64,000 nucleotides of DNA, taken from assembly GCF_022133705.1 (NCBI RefSeq), contig NZ_JAKNHJ010000004.1:62001-126000 (forward strand). Reading direction: 5' to 3'. Source of the DNA: Varibaculum cambriense. GTDB taxonomy: Bacteria > Actinomycetota > Actinomycetes > Actinomycetales > Actinomycetaceae. The translations under genes were made by a program, and so were the position numbers. Below, piece after piece: positions 26,911 to 36,608 of this stretch (position 1 is its first letter; every line of letters starts with the position of its first letter). The notes beneath the pieces are model-generated. The model ran no database searches and was not told the origin of the DNA. It was given only the letters and a program-made list of their open reading frames with translations.

Positions 26911-27836
26911 TACTGTCCCTCCACTTTAGCTTGCGGAATTGGGGGAATAAGTTGGGTAGCGTAATGCTCGGTGCCGTATGCCTGGTTATTTCCGGCTTCA
27001 TCAGCTAAAAGAGCAAAGGGAGTAGAAACATTGCTCATCACCGATCCGATGCTATCAACCGTGGTAACTTCAATTTTTTCGACGCGAATCTGCGATAAAT
27101 AGTCACCTTCGCTTTGGGCACTGCCTACTACTACCGTCCCTTTGGGAAGAGCGAGGTTAATACCTTTCACGAATTCTAAATCCGGTTTGAGCTGCGGATC
27201 CTGCCCTTCTTTTTCCTTGCTTTCCGCGGTGGCGACCACTATCAATTGCGCCGGATCAGTAACTGCCGAAGCGGAAATTAAGGGGGTATCTCCCGCCGAA
27301 AGGCTAGTTACCAGGGTCTGTATTTCTTTGTCGGAACTGGTCAGCCCCATCCCCAAAGCGGTTGCCAATACTTGTTGGCTAGAAACTTTCGCGTCGGCTT
27401 TATCTCCCAATTTGCTGGCTAAAGTAGAAGCTAAAGTGTCACGGTAGGATTGAGTATCTTCATTAAACCAGGAGTCCTTCACGGTAACCGAGTCAGTGAT
27501 AGCAGCGCCTGCCATCTTTAACTGCGCGTTTATTCCGTTCACGGCCTCATTACTTACCCCGGGCATTCTCACTACGGCTACTTTCCTACCAGTCATAGTG
27601 CCCGGAGTTACCTTGCGACCCAAAACCCCGATATATTCATTGGAGCTATTTGCCTGTTTCACCAAATCTTCATTGGCCTGACGCAACTCAGTTTGCTGTT
27701 TAGATAGCGCCGTGACTTGCCCGGAAAGGGTATCGGAGATTTTCCCCTGCAAGGGGCCGGCTCCCAGAACCACCCCCATTGTGAGCGCGACCAGCACGGC
27801 CATCAATGATACTAAGTGATAGCGAAAATCAATCAT
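26910..27836 (-). CDS. mctB: MctB/SteB-type membrane-anchored protein (DUF3186)
   Basis: 308 aa. It opens with MIDFRYHLVSLMAVLVALTMG, one N-terminal membrane span, then a coiled coil (about 40-70) and an extracytoplasmic domain. The family includes mycobacterial MctB, an outer-membrane copper-channel candidate, and corynebacterial SteB, a partner of SteA in cell-envelope or septation control. The neighbour is steA, 16 bp upstream, which favours the SteB role here. Ribosome-binding site AGGAG before ATG 27836. Confidence 0.88.
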   Translation of the reverse strand: MIDFRYHLVSLMAVLVALTMGVVLGAGPLQGKISDTLSGQVTALSKQQTELRQANEDLVKQANSSNEYIGVLGRKVTPGTMTGRKVAVVRMPGVSNEAVNGINAQLKMAGAAITDSVTVKDSWFNEDTQSYRDTLASTLASKLGDKADAKVSSQQVLATALGMGLTSSDKEIQTLVTSLSAGDTPLISASAVTDPAQLIVVATAESKEKEGQDPQLKPDLEFVKGINLALPKGTVVVGSAQSEGDYLSQIRVEKIEVTTVDSIGSVMSNVSTPFALLADEAGNNQAYGTEHYATQLIPPIPQAKVEGQ

Positions 27837-27852
27837 TTTTCTCCTGCCTTGG

Positions 27853-29049
27853 TTAGCCCTTTAGTGAGGGAGCGACCCCGAATAGTTGACGGAAAAAGTC
27901 AATCAAATCATGCAAATAGATACCGGCAATCCCATAAAAAGTCTGCCCCACGGGGGTAACTGCTAGCGAAATTGCCACTGCCCCCACCCCGACCAGGGCG
28001 AGCAGTACCGTCTGCCAGGTAGATATTCGCGGCTGATAAAGCTGGGACACTCCTTTCGCGTCTACCAGTTTTGATCCCACTCGCAGGCGGGTAAGGAAAG
28101 TAGAAGCCATTCCGGAGCGTCCCTTATCTAAGAATTCCACCAAAGTCGCATGGGTGCCTAGAGCCACAATCATTTCCGCACCTTTATCGTCAGCCAGCAG
28201 CATGGCGACATCCTCGGAAGTGCCGGTCGCGGGGAAGAGCACGTGGGGGATGCCTTCTCTTTTCAATCGTTCCGTACCGGGAGCTTTACCATTCCGGTAG
28301 GCATGCACCACGATTTCCGCTCCGCAACGTAACGCTTGGTCAGAGACAGAATCCATATCTCCAATAATCATATCGGGGGTGTATCCCTGTTCCAGGATGG
28401 CGTCGGCTCCCCCATCTACTCCCACTAATACCGGTTTATATTCGCGAATATAGGGGCGCAAGGAACGTAAATCCTCTTGATAATGGTAGCCACGCACCAC
28501 AATCAAAGCATGTTTACCTGCGAACTTGGTTTTAACTTTGGGAACCCCAACCCCATCTAGGAGGAGATCGCGCTCGCGGCGCAAATACTCCATAGTATTA
28601 GCGGCGAAAGCTTCAATCTGGGTGGAGACTCCTTTACGCGCCTCCTCTAAGTCGACAGCGATAGTTCCCGGAGTCTGCAAGACTCCCTGTGCGAGTAGCT
28701 CCCCCTTTTGGTAGACCGCATTGCCTTCTACGGTGACCGTGCTGCCTTCTTTCAGGTTCATGATCGCGCTACCTAGATCATCGATCAAGGTAATACCAGC
28801 ATCAACAATGATGGAAGGCCCCATATTGGGGTAGCGTCCGGTAGTTGATTTAGCGGCATTAAGCACCGCGCTAGGGGCGGCCGCCACCAGAGTTTCTGCT
28901 GCGATCCGGTCAATATCAGCATGATTAATAACCGCGATTTCACCGGCTTGGAGCCGCTGAGTCAGATGCTTAGTTTTCTTATCTACCCGCACCCGGCAGC
29001 TAGAGGCGGGTTCTGCTGCTTTCGTTTTGCTCCGTCTAAAAAGTCCCAC
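27853..29049 (-). CDS. steA: SteA-like septation/cytokinetic protein
   Basis: 398 aa. The body shows a thiamine-pyrophosphokinase-like catalytic-fold region (VGVDGGADAILEQGYTPDMIIGDMDS), and a hydrophobic span near residues 345-370 precedes the C-terminal tail. It is the Rv1697 family (SteA), linked to septal peptidoglycan hydrolysis with SteB. The GTG start at 29049 lies 9 bp after the recN stop and 6 nt after TAATGT. Confidence 0.88.
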   Translation of the reverse strand: MGLFRRSKTKAAEPASSCRVRVDKKTKHLTQRLQAGEIAVINHADIDRIAAETLVAAAPSAVLNAAKSTTGRYPNMGPSIIVDAGITLIDDLGSAIMNLKEGSTVTVEGNAVYQKGELLAQGVLQTPGTIAVDLEEARKGVSTQIEAFAANTMEYLRRERDLLLDGVGVPKVKTKFAGKHALIVVRGYHYQEDLRSLRPYIREYKPVLVGVDGGADAILEQGYTPDMIIGDMDSVSDQALRCGAEIVVHAYRNGKAPGTERLKREGIPHVLFPATGTSEDVAMLLADDKGAEMIVALGTHATLVEFLDKGRSGMASTFLTRLRVGSKLVDAKGVSQLYQPRISTWQTVLLALVGVGAVAISLAVTPVGQTFYGIAGIYLHDLIDFFRQLFGVAPSLKG

Positions 29050-29055
29050 GGGTCA

Positions 29056-29061
29056 ACATTA
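29056..29061 (-). promoter_or_regulatory. -10 hexamer TAATGT, probable internal leaderless promoter of steA
   Basis: TAATGT (TANNNT) overlaps the recN stop codon and ends 6 nt before GTG 29049. No Shine-Dalgarno sequence is seen, so steA may have its own transcript inside the operon. Confidence 0.5.
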
Positions 29062-30744
29062 CCCCACGCTACAGGCGTTAATCAGTTCCCGAGCGTGGTC
29101 AAGGGCAGATTTCGAGTCCGCTTTGCCGGCCAGCATTCGAGCAATCTCACGTTCTCGCTTGCTACCTGCAACTTCTCTGACCTGGGCAATATCGTTATTT
29201 TTCGACACCACCAGTTGTTTATCTGCCCAAGCCGCTACTTGGGGAAGATGCGTTACCACTATCACTTGCGCGTGTTTTGCTAGTCTAGCCAGGCGCTCGC
29301 CCACCGCGAGCGCAGTTGCCCCTCCGATTCCGGCATCAACTTCATCAAAAATAAAAGTAGGAGTCCCTTTAGCTAGAGACTTAGCGGCCAGGGTAACTTC
29401 CAAAGCCAACATAATCCGCGAGAGTTCACCCCCGGAAGCTCCTTGACCCAAGGGACGAATCTCCGCGTTAACGCCCGCCCGCAGACCAAAAGTCACCTGG
29501 TCGAAGCCATGAGAGTTGGGTTCAGCAAGCGATTTCAGTTCGATATCGAATCCGGCGTCCGGCATCTGGAGGGCAGCGAGTTCTCCTGCTACCTCCTTTT
29601 TCAAAGTTTTTGCGAGGGCGAGGCGCGCGCGAGATACTTTCTTTCCCAGCGTTTGTAGCTGCGATGCGGCTTTTTCCAGTTGTTCTTCCAGCACCCTGCC
29701 CTGGTTTTGCGGCCCGGACAGTTGAATAATTCTGTCTCTGGCAGTATCTGCCCAGGTTAACCAGCTATCTAAATCTTTTGCCCAGGTGCGATAGGCGTGA
29801 CGTAACTGCGAAAGGCGACTTTGTGCCTGATCTAACAGCGCAGGATCCGCCTCGAGATTTGAAAGGTAGGCTCCAGCCTCGGCCGATATATCCAAAATGA
29901 TTGAGGAGGCATCCCGGAGGCCACGCACCAATTCGGAAAGTTCTTCATCGCTTTGGGCACCCTTTTCCAGCGCTTGAATGGCCGCGCTCACCAGGGAGGC
30001 GGCCCCGGCAGAGTCGGAACCATCTCCCCCGAGATAGTTATAGGCCGCTTGAGCCGCTTCTCTAAGGTCTTCTACATTACCCAGTCGCTCAATCTTGCGG
30101 AGCAGATCGTCTTCTTCTCCCGGCTCTGGTTGCAGTTTTTCCTGCAGTTCTACCCCTTCTTTTAGCCGAGAAACCTCTATCTCCCGTGCTTGACGTTGGT
30201 TTTCCCAATCTTCTAACTGGGTTTGCAAATCCCGCCAAGATGTATAGGTGGCGCGAAATTCTGTCACCAATTCTTGATGCGCCGATCCCCCAAAAGAATC
30301 CAATAGCGCTAACTGTCGTGCCCCGCTGCGTAATCTAAGCTGCTCAGTTTGCCCATGTATCGTCACCAGTTCCCTTCCGATCTGGGATAATACTCCACTG
30401 GGAATGGTGCGGCCACCACCGTGACAGCGCGAACGCCCTCGAGCAGGAACCATGCGGGCTAGTATGATCTCTCCGTCCTCAACTAATCCGCCCGCCTCGG
30501 TAAGGAGCGCCGCTGCCTGCGAGGAACTGTCGGTGACAAAAATGCCCTCGACCGCCAGTTCTTTTTCTCCATAACGTACCAAGGCAGAGTCGGCTTTTTT
30601 ACCGAGCAGCAAACCGATAGAAGACAACACCATGGTTTTGCCTGCCCCGGTCTCCCCCGTAAGCGCCGTAAAACCGGGTGAAAAACTCAGTTCCGCTTGC
30701 GGGATGACCCCCAAATTTTTGATAGTAAGCTGGTCAATCATCAT
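29059..30744 (-). CDS. recN: DNA repair ATPase RecN
   Basis: 561 aa SMC-like protein. Walker A GETGAGKTM, coiled-coil arms in the middle (about 170-400), signature ASGGELSRIMLALE and Walker B TFIFDEVDAGIGG, then VVTHLPQVAAWAD. Takes part in double-strand-break repair. The gene begins directly after nadK (stop at 30745) and ATG 30744 is followed by a second ATG. Confidence 0.96.
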   Translation of the reverse strand: MMIDQLTIKNLGVIPQAELSFSPGFTALTGETGAGKTMVLSSIGLLLGKKADSALVRYGEKELAVEGIFVTDSSSQAAALLTEAGGLVEDGEIILARMVPARGRSRCHGGGRTIPSGVLSQIGRELVTIHGQTEQLRLRSGARQLALLDSFGGSAHQELVTEFRATYTSWRDLQTQLEDWENQRQAREIEVSRLKEGVELQEKLQPEPGEEDDLLRKIERLGNVEDLREAAQAAYNYLGGDGSDSAGAASLVSAAIQALEKGAQSDEELSELVRGLRDASSIILDISAEAGAYLSNLEADPALLDQAQSRLSQLRHAYRTWAKDLDSWLTWADTARDRIIQLSGPQNQGRVLEEQLEKAASQLQTLGKKVSRARLALAKTLKKEVAGELAALQMPDAGFDIELKSLAEPNSHGFDQVTFGLRAGVNAEIRPLGQGASGGELSRIMLALEVTLAAKSLAKGTPTFIFDEVDAGIGGATALAVGERLARLAKHAQVIVVTHLPQVAAWADKQLVVSKNNDIAQVREVAGSKREREIARMLAGKADSKSALDHARELINACSVG

Positions 30745-31578
30745 CTATCCCAGCGAACGCCAGCCTTTAACCGGCAATTGGAACTTATGTACCAGGCGCC
30801 CAGAGAAAGGCGTATCTAGAATCTGGGCTAGCATTACTGGCGCTTTGCCTTTAGTTGCCCGCATAGAGGATGCCGGGGGTACTTCATGGCAACGCAAGCC
30901 ATCTAGCCACAGCTGCATGGGGGTACGCTGATCAGGCAGTACCGAGATTTCCATAGTGGAGTCGGGGGATACTACCAGCGGACGAGTAAATAGGCCGTGT
31001 GCGCCCAGAGGCGAAACCACTACTGCCTCTACATCTGGCCATACAATGGGGCCGCCAGCGGAAAAACTATAGGCAGTGGAACCGGAGGGAGTAGCCACAA
31101 TCAAACCATCGGCACCATAGGTGGTAATGCCACGTTTATCAATCCCCAACCCCAGGTGGGAAGGGTGGGCGCGATCAGTAGATAAAATCGCTGCCTCGTT
31201 AAGTGCCCAATCGTTTATTGCCTTGCCATCTGGCAAAGTGACGGTAACGTCTACCGTCATACGCGATTGCACCGTGTAGGAGCCGGCCACGATATGATCA
31301 ATAACTTCGGAGATTCTATCGGGCTCTACCTCGGTTAAAAACCCGGTGTGCCCCAGATTGATTCCGATTAGGGGAACTGCTTGAGCACGCGCGTAGCGAG
31401 CCGCTCCTAGTAAGGTGCCGTCTCCGCCCAGGGCAATTACAATCTCAACGGCGCCGGAATAGGTCTCATCTACCGGGGTTATCCCATGGCTACGCAGCTC
31501 TTGGGCAATATTATCGGCGGTTTTTTCCAGATCAGGGCGCGAAAGGTGCCGGATTACCATCACGTGCCGCTCACCCAT
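30745..31578 (-). CDS. nadK: NAD kinase
   Basis: 278 aa from ATG 31578, preceded by AAGGGGAGAAGC; longer in-frame readings run back into tlyA. Signature motifs are IALGGDGTLLGAAR and GINLGHTGFLTEV, plus the diacylglycerol-kinase-fold GSTAYSFSAGGP. Phosphorylates NAD to NADP. It sits between tlyA (25-bp gap after the tlyA stop) and recN, the standard actinobacterial order. Confidence 0.95.
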   Translation of the reverse strand: MGERHVMVIRHLSRPDLEKTADNIAQELRSHGITPVDETYSGAVEIVIALGGDGTLLGAARYARAQAVPLIGINLGHTGFLTEVEPDRISEVIDHIVAGSYTVQSRMTVDVTVTLPDGKAINDWALNEAAILSTDRAHPSHLGLGIDKRGITTYGADGLIVATPSGSTAYSFSAGGPIVWPDVEAVVVSPLGAHGLFTRPLVVSPDSTMEISVLPDQRTPMQLWLDGLRCHEVPPASSMRATKGKAPVMLAQILDTPFSGRLVHKFQLPVKGWRSLG

Positions 31579-31603
31579 ATGCTTCTCCCCTTTTCGTGGT
31601 GTA

Positions 31604-32437
31604 CTATTTCGTTTTTTCTTGCCCAGCAGGACCATTTTCAATCGCGCAGCGCACCAGCTGCCGGATTTCGTCCTCACCGGGCATCATCGCGCCCCGCCCT
31701 AGGTATACAAAGTACTCTACATTTCCGGCCGGCCCGGGTAACGGCGAAGCCGCCACCTGTTTTAATCCTAACCCGTTTTCCTGAGCCGCCGCGATCACTG
31801 CCAGCACTGTGTGGAAATGATCTTCGGGATCACGAACTACCCCTCCATCCCCCAAATCTTCGCGGCCGATTTCAAATTGCGGTTTTACCATCAAAAGGTA
31901 TTCAGCATCTTCAGTAGAAGCCCTAACCAGGGCAGGTATCACTAGTTTCAGGGAGATAAAAGACAAATCTCCTACTATTAACTGGGCAGGTTCCCCAATC
32001 TTTTGCGGATCCAGGTAACGGATATTGGTACGATCATGAACTTCCACCCGCGGGTCTTGTTGCAGACTCCAGCGCAGCTGGCCATATCCCACATCTACAG
32101 CGATTACGCTTTTCGCTCCCCGCCGCAATAAGACATCGGTGAAACCACCGGTAGAAGCCCCGGCATCTAGGCAGCGTTTACCTTTTATAACCGGGGCGTC
32201 TTGACCCAAAATATCGAGGGCGCCCGCCAGTTTGTAACCGCCGCGAGAAGCATATTCCTCATCCGGGCTGTCAGCTACCACCACCGCTTGGGCAGGATCA
32301 ATCTGAGAAGCAGGCTTCGGCATGACTCGCCCATCGACACTGACCCTGCCAGCGGTAATCAACCGAGCCGCGTGCGCACGGGAAGTCGCTAAATGACGAC
32401 GTACTAGTTCGCGATCTAGCCGACGCAGCCTACCCAT
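31604..32437 (-). CDS. tlyA: 16S/23S rRNA 2'-O-methyltransferase TlyA
   Basis: 277 aa. N-terminal S4 RNA-binding domain (RLDRELVRRHLATSRAHAARLI and the following VSVDGRV), then a FtsJ-like Rossmann methyltransferase with LDAGASTGGFTDVLL and MVKPQFEIGRE. In Mycobacterium TlyA makes the ribose methylations that allow capreomycin binding. The start follows a small gene after 2 bp. Confidence 0.95.
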   Translation of the reverse strand: MGRLRRLDRELVRRHLATSRAHAARLITAGRVSVDGRVMPKPASQIDPAQAVVVADSPDEEYASRGGYKLAGALDILGQDAPVIKGKRCLDAGASTGGFTDVLLRRGAKSVIAVDVGYGQLRWSLQQDPRVEVHDRTNIRYLDPQKIGEPAQLIVGDLSFISLKLVIPALVRASTEDAEYLLMVKPQFEIGREDLGDGGVVRDPEDHFHTVLAVIAAAQENGLGLKQVAASPLPGPAGNVEYFVYLGRGAMMPGEDEIRQLVRCAIENGPAGQEKTK

Positions 32438-32439
32438 GA

Positions 32440-32649
32440 TTATTTTCTTTCTATCTGGGCATTTAGAGAATCCAAGGCGGCAGATAATTTGGTAGCTGCC
32501 GTCTGAAGGTCGCTTAAAGTAACCTGCGGATAGATACTGCCTACTTCAGTCGGCCAACTGGCTAATAGTTGGTCGATATCGGATTTGCGGGCTGCCAGTT
32601 CCAGGTCCTCGGGAGCGTCAGACAGGTTACTGTTCTTGTTCACTGTCAA
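32440..32649 (-). CDS. Small conserved protein between HAD phosphatase and tlyA (Rv1693-like position)
   Basis: 69 aa, mostly helical, with hydrophobic heptads in LQTAATKLSAALDSLNAQI. It overlaps the end of the large TPR-HAD gene by 23 bp and ends 2 bp before tlyA. The position matches the small Rv1693 gene of Mycobacterium. No known function. Confidence 0.75.
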   Translation of the reverse strand: MTVNKNSNLSDAPEDLELAARKSDIDQLLASWPTEVGSIYPQVTLSDLQTAATKLSAALDSLNAQIERK

Positions 32650-35272
32650 CCTCGCCAGGCAGCAGCAGCTCTAGCTGCAGATCTTCCCCGTCCGCTTCCT
32701 CATTACCGCTAGCTACCTCAGCCACCTCAGCTACTTTCGCGGCTTCCTTCGCAGCCGGTTCCGGTTCGCTCGCGGTTGCGTCCCCTTCCTTTGCCTTCTC
32801 CGCAGGTTCTTCCGCTGCCTCTTCCGGCGAATCGGCTACAACTTCTGAGGGCGCAGAATCCAAATTCTCTGTGTCCACCTCGGCGGAACGTGCAGGTACT
32901 TCCGCTACCGAGGATTGGTTCTCTTCCGCAGATCCGTCGCCTGCGGGCACATTAGACTCCGAGGTTTCGACCTCGCGTACTACCTCAATATCCGGTAGAT
33001 GAACAAATACTCCCTGATCACGCACATCCCACACAGCGGCAACTAATGCCCGATAATCTTCCAGGCTGAGCACTGCCCCGTTATCTACCGGTTCATCTTC
33101 GCGCATCACCCGTCCATCTTCGGCCACCATAAAAGCGGCAGATTCCCCGCTAGTCCAAGCTCCAGTAGGTTGATGCACCGGGCCGGGATGCACACGGGTT
33201 AGATCTGTAAGATCTAGCCCCAGATAGGAAGGGCGCCGATCAGGATAAGCCAATGCCACGGCTTTGGCATCGGAGACCCCGGTGAGCACATGGAAACTGA
33301 GCATATCGGCAGCAACCGCTCCCGCAATATCGGTATCGAGACGATCCCCTACCACTAGGGGTTTACTGGCGCCTGCATGGGCTGCTGCTTTCCGATAAAT
33401 CCCCGCAAAAGGTTTTCCTCCGGCGAACGGTTTTTGTCCTGTGGCATGTTCTACCGCTGCCACCAAGGAACCATTTCCCAAGGCAAAGCCCTTTTCAGTG
33501 GGCAAAGTAGCATCCAGGTTAGTGGCCATAAACAGGGCGCCAGCATTGATCGCATAGGCTGCCTCGGAAAGCTCAGCCCAGCCTACCTCTGCTCCATAAC
33601 CCTGGATTACCGCCGCCGGTTGTTCGCTGGCTTTGCTAACTACCTCAAACCCGGCTTGAGCGACAGTATCACGCAGCGCCTGCGTCCCCACCACCAGCAC
33701 TTTGGAGGCGGGTTCGATTTTTTGGGTGAGGATTTCTACCGCATCCATCGCCGCCGTCATTACTTCTTCCGCAGCCGCAGCTATCTGATGCCCCTTAAGC
33801 TTTTCCGCCACCTGCTGCGGGTTACGGGAGGCATTATTGGTTACGAACTGGAACTTAATACCTGCTTCCCGGGCTGCCGCTAAACCGGCAGCCGCATTAG
33901 GAATATCACGGGTACCGGCGTAGCAAACCCCATCTAAATCGATGAGAAGCACATCGGCAGTCTCCACTAAAGGTTTACGACTTCCGTGCAGATCAGAGGG
34001 CACATAGGGGTTGTCGGCTTCGAGCACTTCTTCCAGATCAACAATGGCTACCGTGTCGGGAACCTCTGGGGTTTGCTCGGCAACTTTGTCGGCTTCTTCC
34101 TCTCTTCCAAGTTCGCGCAAGAGGTCGGCCTTATAGGAAAGAATCCTTGCCAAAAGTACGGGTTCTTCCAGTTGTTGCTGTTCTAAGAACTGATTTAACA
34201 CTAGGAGGGCCGCGTCAGACTCCCCTAAATCGTGGCGCGCTCCCGCTTGCACGATAACTAGTTCCACCAGGTCGGAAAGACTATAGGACGAAGTATCAGT
34301 TTCGGAAATAATTTCTAGAGCTTTTTCGGGTTTGCCGAGTCCGCGTTCACAGTCCGCTTCAATCGCCCGCAAACTGTCAGTCCCATCCAAGCGGCGCGCA
34401 GCCCGTACTTCCCGTAGCGCTTCACTGTACTTGCCACTGGCGTAAGCTGCCAGCGCGCAGGCTTCCCGTACCGTTCCGATGCGACCTGCCCGGCTAACTG
34501 CCGCCTTAGCATGCAGATAGGCTTCTTCGGCATCTACATCTAGCAGGGATCCCGCCATCACCAGATGACGCGCTACTTTTTCGGCATTGTCCGGATCTAG
34601 CGAAGATAAGGCTGCCCGAGATTCTCTATCCAGGTCAGAAGCTTTTACTGCCGCCGGAATCTGGGGTTCATTATCGTGGCGCCATTCTTTGGCGCGGTAA
34701 CGGGAATCCCGAACCCCGAAAGAATGCTTTCCGGAGCGAGGCGCTTGCGCTTCCCGTTCCCGGCGTTCATCCCGCCGATTATCTTGACGGTTATCCCGAC
34801 GGTTATCACGATCAAAGCGCTTGCCACTCCGGTTGAACCCGCGGCGTGATCCTGCCTCATTTCGCTCACCCCCGCGATAGGAAGCGCGCCCTGAACGCTC
34901 TCCGCCTCCGCGAGATTCCCCACGGTCATCACTATAGTTGCGGCGTCCTCCTCGATTATCTTCCCGGTCACTCCGGTAGGAGCCGCCCTCCCCTCGATAG
35001 GAGCCGCGACGATCATTACGATCATTGCGGGAATTACCCCCGCGCCGATCCTGCCACTTGCCACCCCGACGATTGTCTTTGCGGTAGCCACCCTCGCGGT
35101 ATCCTCCCTCGGAGCTTCCGCGCCGCCGGTATCCGTCACGATTGCCTTGCCGCTCGCCTGAAGAATCTGAGTAGTTGCGTTGATTACCGGAACCTTGCCC
35201 GCCGCCCGCTTGTGAACGTCGCTTACGCCATTGAGGTTCGCGTCCGCCACCATGCTGATTAAAATTGCTCAA
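32627..35272 (-). CDS. Fusion: RG/RD-rich low-complexity region, TPR-like helices, HAD-IIA phosphatase, acidic tail
   Basis: 881 aa. Residues 1-200 are Arg/Gly/Asp/Ser-rich with repeated RGG, RRDNR and YRGG elements and are probably disordered and RNA-binding-like. Residues about 205-405 are helical repeats (KYSEALREVRAARRL and similar) typical of TPRs. Residues 438-690 form a HAD-IIA phosphatase: LLIDLDGV (Asp445/Asp447), FVTNNASRN and VVGDRLDTDIAGA. Residues 760-881 are Glu/Ala/Asp-rich. In Mycobacterium the TPR protein Rv1691 and the phosphatase Rv1692 (a glycerol-3-phosphate phosphatase) are separate neighbours before Rv1693-tlyA; here they form one frame. The start is a TTG at 35272 with AAGGAT 6 nt before it. 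Confidence 0.85.
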   Translation of the reverse strand: MSNFNQHGGGREPQWRKRRSQAGGGQGSGNQRNYSDSSGERQGNRDGYRRRGSSEGGYREGGYRKDNRRGGKWQDRRGGNSRNDRNDRRGSYRGEGGSYRSDREDNRGGRRNYSDDRGESRGGGERSGRASYRGGERNEAGSRRGFNRSGKRFDRDNRRDNRQDNRRDERREREAQAPRSGKHSFGVRDSRYRAKEWRHDNEPQIPAAVKASDLDRESRAALSSLDPDNAEKVARHLVMAGSLLDVDAEEAYLHAKAAVSRAGRIGTVREACALAAYASGKYSEALREVRAARRLDGTDSLRAIEADCERGLGKPEKALEIISETDTSSYSLSDLVELVIVQAGARHDLGESDAALLVLNQFLEQQQLEEPVLLARILSYKADLLRELGREEEADKVAEQTPEVPDTVAIVDLEEVLEADNPYVPSDLHGSRKPLVETADVLLIDLDGVCYAGTRDIPNAAAGLAAAREAGIKFQFVTNNASRNPQQVAEKLKGHQIAAAAEEVMTAAMDAVEILTQKIEPASKVLVVGTQALRDTVAQAGFEVVSKASEQPAAVIQGYGAEVGWAELSEAAYAINAGALFMATNLDATLPTEKGFALGNGSLVAAVEHATGQKPFAGGKPFAGIYRKAAAHAGASKPLVVGDRLDTDIAGAVAADMLSFHVLTGVSDAKAVALAYPDRRPSYLGLDLTDLTRVHPGPVHQPTGAWTSGESAAFMVAEDGRVMREDEPVDNGAVLSLEDYRALVAAVWDVRDQGVFVHLPDIEVVREVETSESNVPAGDGSAEENQSSVAEVPARSAEVDTENLDSAPSEVVADSPEEAAEEPAEKAKEGDATASEPEPAAKEAAKVAEVAEVASGNEEADGEDLQLELLLPGEVDSEQEQ

Positions 35273-35443
35273 CTCTAGATCCTTATCTTTTATTGCTTAG
35301 TCGACTTCCTTCTATTCTAAGCGTAAAGAGCGCCCCGAAGCTGCTTCTAAAAGGTTGTCTATCCTCACTATTTCGCGTTCTCGCCCTAGGTACCAAGAAT
35401 CGGCTCACCTATGGAGCTGGCTAAACTTTTCCAACGCAGTTCT

Positions 35444-35481
35444 GGCTGGTGAAGAACGACCTAAAGCCTGCTTCACCAGCC
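35444..35481 (-). terminator. Hairpin after the glycerol-3-phosphate dehydrogenase gene
   Basis: A perfect 11-bp stem GGCTGGTGAAG (35444-35454 with 35471-35481) lies 25 bp beyond the stop codon. No U-tract follows. Confidence 0.6.
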
Positions 35482-35505
35482 CGAAAACTTGTTTAGCACT
35501 TTCCC

Positions 35506-36567
35506 TTAGCGCTCTCCTCCAAAGAAGAGTGACCAGGGCATTTCGAGGGGCGCATCCTCAGCTACTACCGAGTACAGGTAGCGACACAGAGGGAAGTCTT
35601 CTTCTTTGATCACTCCTCGCTCAGTCAGTGGCTTGAGCGCCGCCCCGATTACTTGAATCGCGGCGACTCCCTCGAGGGTTACCCCTTTCATGAGGGAATC
35701 GCGCACTTCCGAGAACGGTACTCCCGAGCCCACATAACGGCCGGCTTTAACGTTGCGACCGCCCATAGAGGTTACGAACATATCGCCTACCCCGCCCAAG
35801 CCATCAGCGGTTACCGCCTCTCCCCCGAGTAGCTGCACGAATTGGCGTAGCTCTTTTTGTCCCTGCGCAAATACGGCCGCTCCATAGTTGAAGCGCACAT
35901 ATTTGGCATCGGTTTTTCCTTCCTTGTCCAGCAAGCCGTCGCCGAATCCGGCAGCAAACGCGTAAATGTTCTTGGTAGCTGCCCCGGTTTCATGCCCGAT
36001 AAAATCGGTGGACGTCCACACATGGTAATAGTCAGTGCGGAACAGTTTAGAAAGCTTGTTGAGTACCTCTTGATCTTCTCCGCAAAAGACCACGCAGGTG
36101 TCGTGATGAACCGCGAGTTCACCAGCAATAGAAGGGCCTACAATGGCTGACCAGGAAACTTGCGAGGCGAGCTCTGGCCCTACTGCTTTCTGGAGTACCT
36201 CCGGCAAAATATGCATGGTGCCGTCCTCGTCGGCGCGCATCCCTTTGGTAATACACAATACGTGTTGTCCGGGTTTGAGCAATCCGGTTAGCTGCTCGCC
36301 AGCCCATTCGATCCCGAAGCTATTAACCCCACACATAACCACGTCTGCGTCCGCGAAGGCTTCTTCCGCGTCCTCCAACTGGTATGCTTTAACCCCTTCG
36401 TTAACCTTTAGTCCCAAGTCGGGATGGATACCCTTGGTTTTTATCGAGTCGATAATATCCCGATCCAAATGGGTACCCACCAGACGCACCTCATTACCGT
36501 TTTCGCTGGCAGGAAAGGAAAGAGCGGTTGCCATGATTCCCGATCCCAGCATTACAATCTTTGCCAT
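35506..36567 (-). CDS. Glycerol-3-phosphate dehydrogenase (NAD(P)+), GpsA-like
   Basis: 353 aa. N-terminal NAD-binding motif MVLGSGIMA-type (here KIVMLGSGIMATAL), GVNSFGIEWAG, the CITKGM segment, IVGPSIAGEL, and the catalytic-region GHETGAATKNIYAFAAG and GVGDMFVTSMGGRN. It interconverts dihydroxyacetone phosphate and glycerol-3-phosphate, or a closely related polyol phosphate. It lies directly downstream of the second SorC-type regulator gene, so it may respond to a polyol phosphate rather than serve only phospholipid synthesis. Good ribosome-binding site AGGAG. Confidence 0.88.
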   Translation of the reverse strand: MAKIVMLGSGIMATALSFPASENGNEVRLVGTHLDRDIIDSIKTKGIHPDLGLKVNEGVKAYQLEDAEEAFADADVVMCGVNSFGIEWAGEQLTGLLKPGQHVLCITKGMRADEDGTMHILPEVLQKAVGPELASQVSWSAIVGPSIAGELAVHHDTCVVFCGEDQEVLNKLSKLFRTDYYHVWTSTDFIGHETGAATKNIYAFAAGFGDGLLDKEGKTDAKYVRFNYGAAVFAQGQKELRQFVQLLGGEAVTADGLGGVGDMFVTSMGGRNVKAGRYVGSGVPFSEVRDSLMKGVTLEGVAAIQVIGAALKPLTERGVIKEEDFPLCRYLYSVVAEDAPLEMPWSLFFGGER

Positions 36568-36608
36568 TTTGTTTCTCCTAAGGGTGTTGTCAATAAGGTG
36601 TTCCTACA

